From Syntrophobacterales bacterium (GTDB lineage Bacteria > Desulfobacterota > Desulfobaccia > Desulfobaccales > 0-14-0-80-60-11): a stretch of 8,069 nt of DNA. Made by a program: the position numbers and the translations under genes. Positions 6,757 through 8,069 of this stretch are shown in pieces. The notes under the pieces are model-generated. The model was not told the DNA's origin. It searched no databases and worked only from the letters and a program-made list of their open reading frames with translations. Each line of letters starts with the position of its first letter. Position 1 is the stretch's first letter. The stretch covers positions 1 to 8,069 of the forward strand of contig JAGVPN010000022.1 of NCBI GenBank assembly GCA_020052215.1, read 5' to 3'.

Positions 6757-6761
6757 CGCAA

Positions 6762-6780
6762 TGACACCTATAGTGACACC
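6762..6780 (+). repeat. Paired TGACACC direct repeats
   Basis: TGACACC occurs at 6762-6768 and 6774-6780, 12 bp apart, just after the integrase remnant and before tRNA-Arg. Short spaced direct repeats beside an integrase gene are typical of arm-type binding sites, but 7 bp in two copies is weak evidence. Confidence 0.3.
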
Positions 6781-6811
6781 AGGGAATATCGCAAGCCCGG
6801 AAACCCACAAT

Positions 6812-6887
6812 GCGCCTGTAGCTCAGGGGACAGAGCAACGGACTTCTAATCCGTCGGTCGGAGGTTCGAATCCTCCCAGGCGCGCCA
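6812..6887 (+). tRNA. tRNA-Arg, anticodon TCT
   Basis: A complete cloverleaf can be drawn. Acceptor GCGCCTG (6812-6818) pairs with CAGGCGC (6877-6883). The D stem is GCTC (6821-6824) / GAGC (6833-6836). The anticodon stem is ACGGA (6838-6842) / TCCGT (6850-6854) with loop CTTCTAA and anticodon TCT at 6845-6847. The variable loop is 5 nt. The T stem is GGAGG (6860-6864) / CCTCC (6872-6876) with loop TTCGAAT. The discriminator is G (6884) and CCA is encoded (6885-6887). It reads AGA codons. No base in the structure is broken. tRNA-Arg genes are frequent integration targets, and a decayed integrase lies just upstream; the tRNA 3' end is not duplicated elsewhere in this window. Confidence 0.95.
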
Positions 6888-6942
6888 GTTATATCAAGTA
6901 GTTAGCATGATCACACACCCCTAAATCAGCCAGTTTTTTGAG

Positions 6943-6963
6943 AAGTTTCCCAAAAGTTTCCCA
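6943..6963 (+). repeat. Tandem AAGTTTCCCA repeat
   Basis: AAGTTTCCCA occurs at 6943-6952 and 6954-6963, separated by one base, between the tRNA and the ClC remnant. It could be a recombinase binding site left by an element at the tRNA, or chance. Nothing else in 6888-6966 is recognisable. Confidence 0.4.
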
Positions 6964-6966
6964 TAC

Positions 6967-7797
6967 CTATGGCCTCACTGTCCCGGTTCGCGAATGGTAA
7001 TAACCGATGATATCTCGTTTGGAGATCATAGCGATGATCTCGTCCGGGGCCTCTTCCTTCACGACCGGCAATTCGTCCACGTTTAACAGAACCATCTTAT
7101 CCAGAGCCCCCTGCAATGAATCTTGCCCAAATACCCTTACCACATTCGGAGTGGCCACATCCTTAGCGACAATCAGGTGGTGAACGCTCTCCTCGAACAT
7201 CACTTCCCGGATATCGCTTATGGAGAGAATGCCCGTCACTCTGCCACCCCAATCAACCACTGGGAAGTAAATTTGCTGGGAATTCGCCATAACTTCGATG
7301 AGCTGGCCGAGGGGCATCTTCTCCCCAACCACCACCACCGGCTGCGGTTTTACCACGTCCGCAACGTACATCTCTTCCAACAGACCCCGGGCGAACTCGG
7401 TCATATGGGCCGGAGAGGCCAACCTGGTAACTACTTGTTTTTCATACAGGCTGACCCTGCCCAACAGCAGGTAGGAGATGGTGGACACCAGCATCAAGGG
7501 TACTAATAGAGTGTAACTGGCGCACATCTCACGTGCCATGATGATGGAGGACACCGGCACCTTTGCCACCCGGCAAAAAACCCTCCTATGCCCACCAGGA
7601 CAAAAGAATCGGGGTGGATAACCCAGCCCGGCGCCAGTTGATGACCCAGAAAGCCGAAGGCCCCTCCCAGCATGGCGCCCATGAAGACGGAGGAGCCGAA
7701 GACCACCGGCCGCTCCCGCCAAGACCAGGATGCGCCGATCACGCGGTTTCAGCTTCAAGATGGTGGCCAGGAAAGAGCCAAAGCCCGCGCCGATCAA
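6967..7797 (-). pseudogene. ClC-type chloride channel/transporter remnant with CBS pair
   Basis: Three pieces of a ClC family membrane protein in two frames. Piece 1 (7797-7702) reads LIGAGFGSFLATILKLKPRD and on to LAGAAGG, matching the region after the GREGP filter segment. Piece 2 (about 7703-7569) reads VFGSSVFMGAMLGGAFGF and on to GIGGFFAG, matching the GxFxP-equivalent helix and beyond. Piece 3 (7569-6967) reads VAKVPVSSIIMAREM, a last helix (LLVPLMLVSTISYLLL) and two CBS domains (about 7365-7189 and 7173-6985). The intact family has around 600 residues. Here the gene lacks its start and all earlier helices, the helices between pieces 1 and 2 are missing, and a G appears lost at GGG 7569-7571 (GCCGGG then GTG expected). 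Ion transport is not possible. The CBS half (adenine-nucleotide-binding regulatory module in the family) is open and could be translated, but no ribosome site supports that. The G-run loss could be a sequencing error; the missing helices could not. Confidence 0.88.
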
Positions 7798-7822
7798 ACG
7801 GCGGTTGTTTTCGGGCCGTCTT

Positions 7823-8069
7823 TCAGGTTTCGCTTCCCATGCTTTCCACGACATAGAGCGTCACCGGGTGGGCGATGCCTTTGAGCATGGTCTCAAAGGT
7901 CCTTTTTACTGCCAGGGTCTTTTGGGAATGGTGAAAGACCATCTCGGAAACCACCACCTCGCCGGCCTGGGCCTGGCCCTGGATACGGTGGGTCAGATTC
8001 ACCGCAGAGCCAATGATGCCGTATTTGGCCCGGCTTTCGGAGCCGATGTTCCCCACCACCACGTCTCCC
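7823..8069 (-). CDS. Class III adenylate/guanylate cyclase, C-terminal end (partial)
   Basis: Only the last 81 residues and the stop are in the window; the frame is open to the right edge, so the start is outside. The segment VVVGNIGSESRAKYGIIGSA followed by VNLTHRIQGQ is the C-terminal half of a class III nucleotide cyclase catalytic domain. Asn and Arg of VNLTHR are the conserved transition-state residues. The end, LKGIAHPVTLYVVES, is typical of stand-alone or multi-domain bacterial cyclases that finish with the catalytic domain. The metal-binding aspartates and the base-selecting residues lie upstream or cannot be assigned, so cAMP versus cGMP is undecided. The stop is about 25 nt before the ClC remnant on the same strand, so the two may once have been cotranscribed, or a deletion joined them. 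Confidence 0.88.
   Translation of the reverse strand, partial: GDVVVGNIGSESRAKYGIIGSAVNLTHRIQGQAQAGEVVVSEMVFHHSQKTLAVKRTFETMLKGIAHPVTLYVVESMGSET

Noticed and set aside
6967..7854. Reading the 295-codon frame as an intact CBS-domain protein
   Set aside because: Residues 1-19 are an out-of-frame reading over the cyclase stop, and residues about 52-95 are an out-of-frame reading of ClC helices. The frame is open only because of two lesions.

Overview
The window looks like a piece of a GC-rich, multi-sensor-rich bacterial chromosome, probably from an environmental or metagenomic assembly. The style of the hybrid kinase, the phage-type integrase family and the GTAGC..CAGGCT-type palindromic intergenic repeats fit Desulfobacterota (Desulfobacca/Syntrophobacter-like lineages). 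That assignment is inference and no marker gene is present to settle it.

Layout. Positions 1-393 are non-coding and packed with palindromic repeats: two REP-like composite hairpins, a perfect 28-bp palindrome, and three copies of a roughly 30-nt unit interleaved with them. Positions 394-4152 (minus) encode one very large soluble hybrid histidine kinase (PAS-PAS-PAS-GAF-PAS-PAS-HisKA-HATPase-REC). Positions 4156-5056 hold no gene I can support; they include the kinase leader with a 33-bp dyad. Positions 5058-6066 form an AT-rich island carrying one methyltransferase-like gene. It is bounded by a GTTAGCC core and an attC-like folded site whose outer box GGCTAAC is the exact complement of that core, which is the hallmark of an integron gene cassette. 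No integron integrase is in the window.

Immediately to the right lies the decayed 3' portion of a different recombinase, a phage/ICE-type tyrosine integrase (about 6080-6756). It lacks its N-terminus and has a nonsense codon, two frameshifts and a His-to-Asp change in the catalytic HxxR box. A complete tRNA-Arg(TCT) with encoded CCA follows at 6812-6887. Beyond it, on the minus strand, are a ClC chloride channel/transporter remnant (5'-truncated, internally deleted, frameshifted, but with an intact CBS pair) and the 3' end of a class III adenylate/guanylate cyclase gene that runs off the window.

Reading the region as a whole: the tRNA-Arg neighbourhood looks like an old integration site that has collected a dead integrase, a cassette and a collapsed ClC gene, flanked by intact signalling genes (hybrid kinase, nucleotide cyclase). 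The cassette with its attC-like site is the most notable element.
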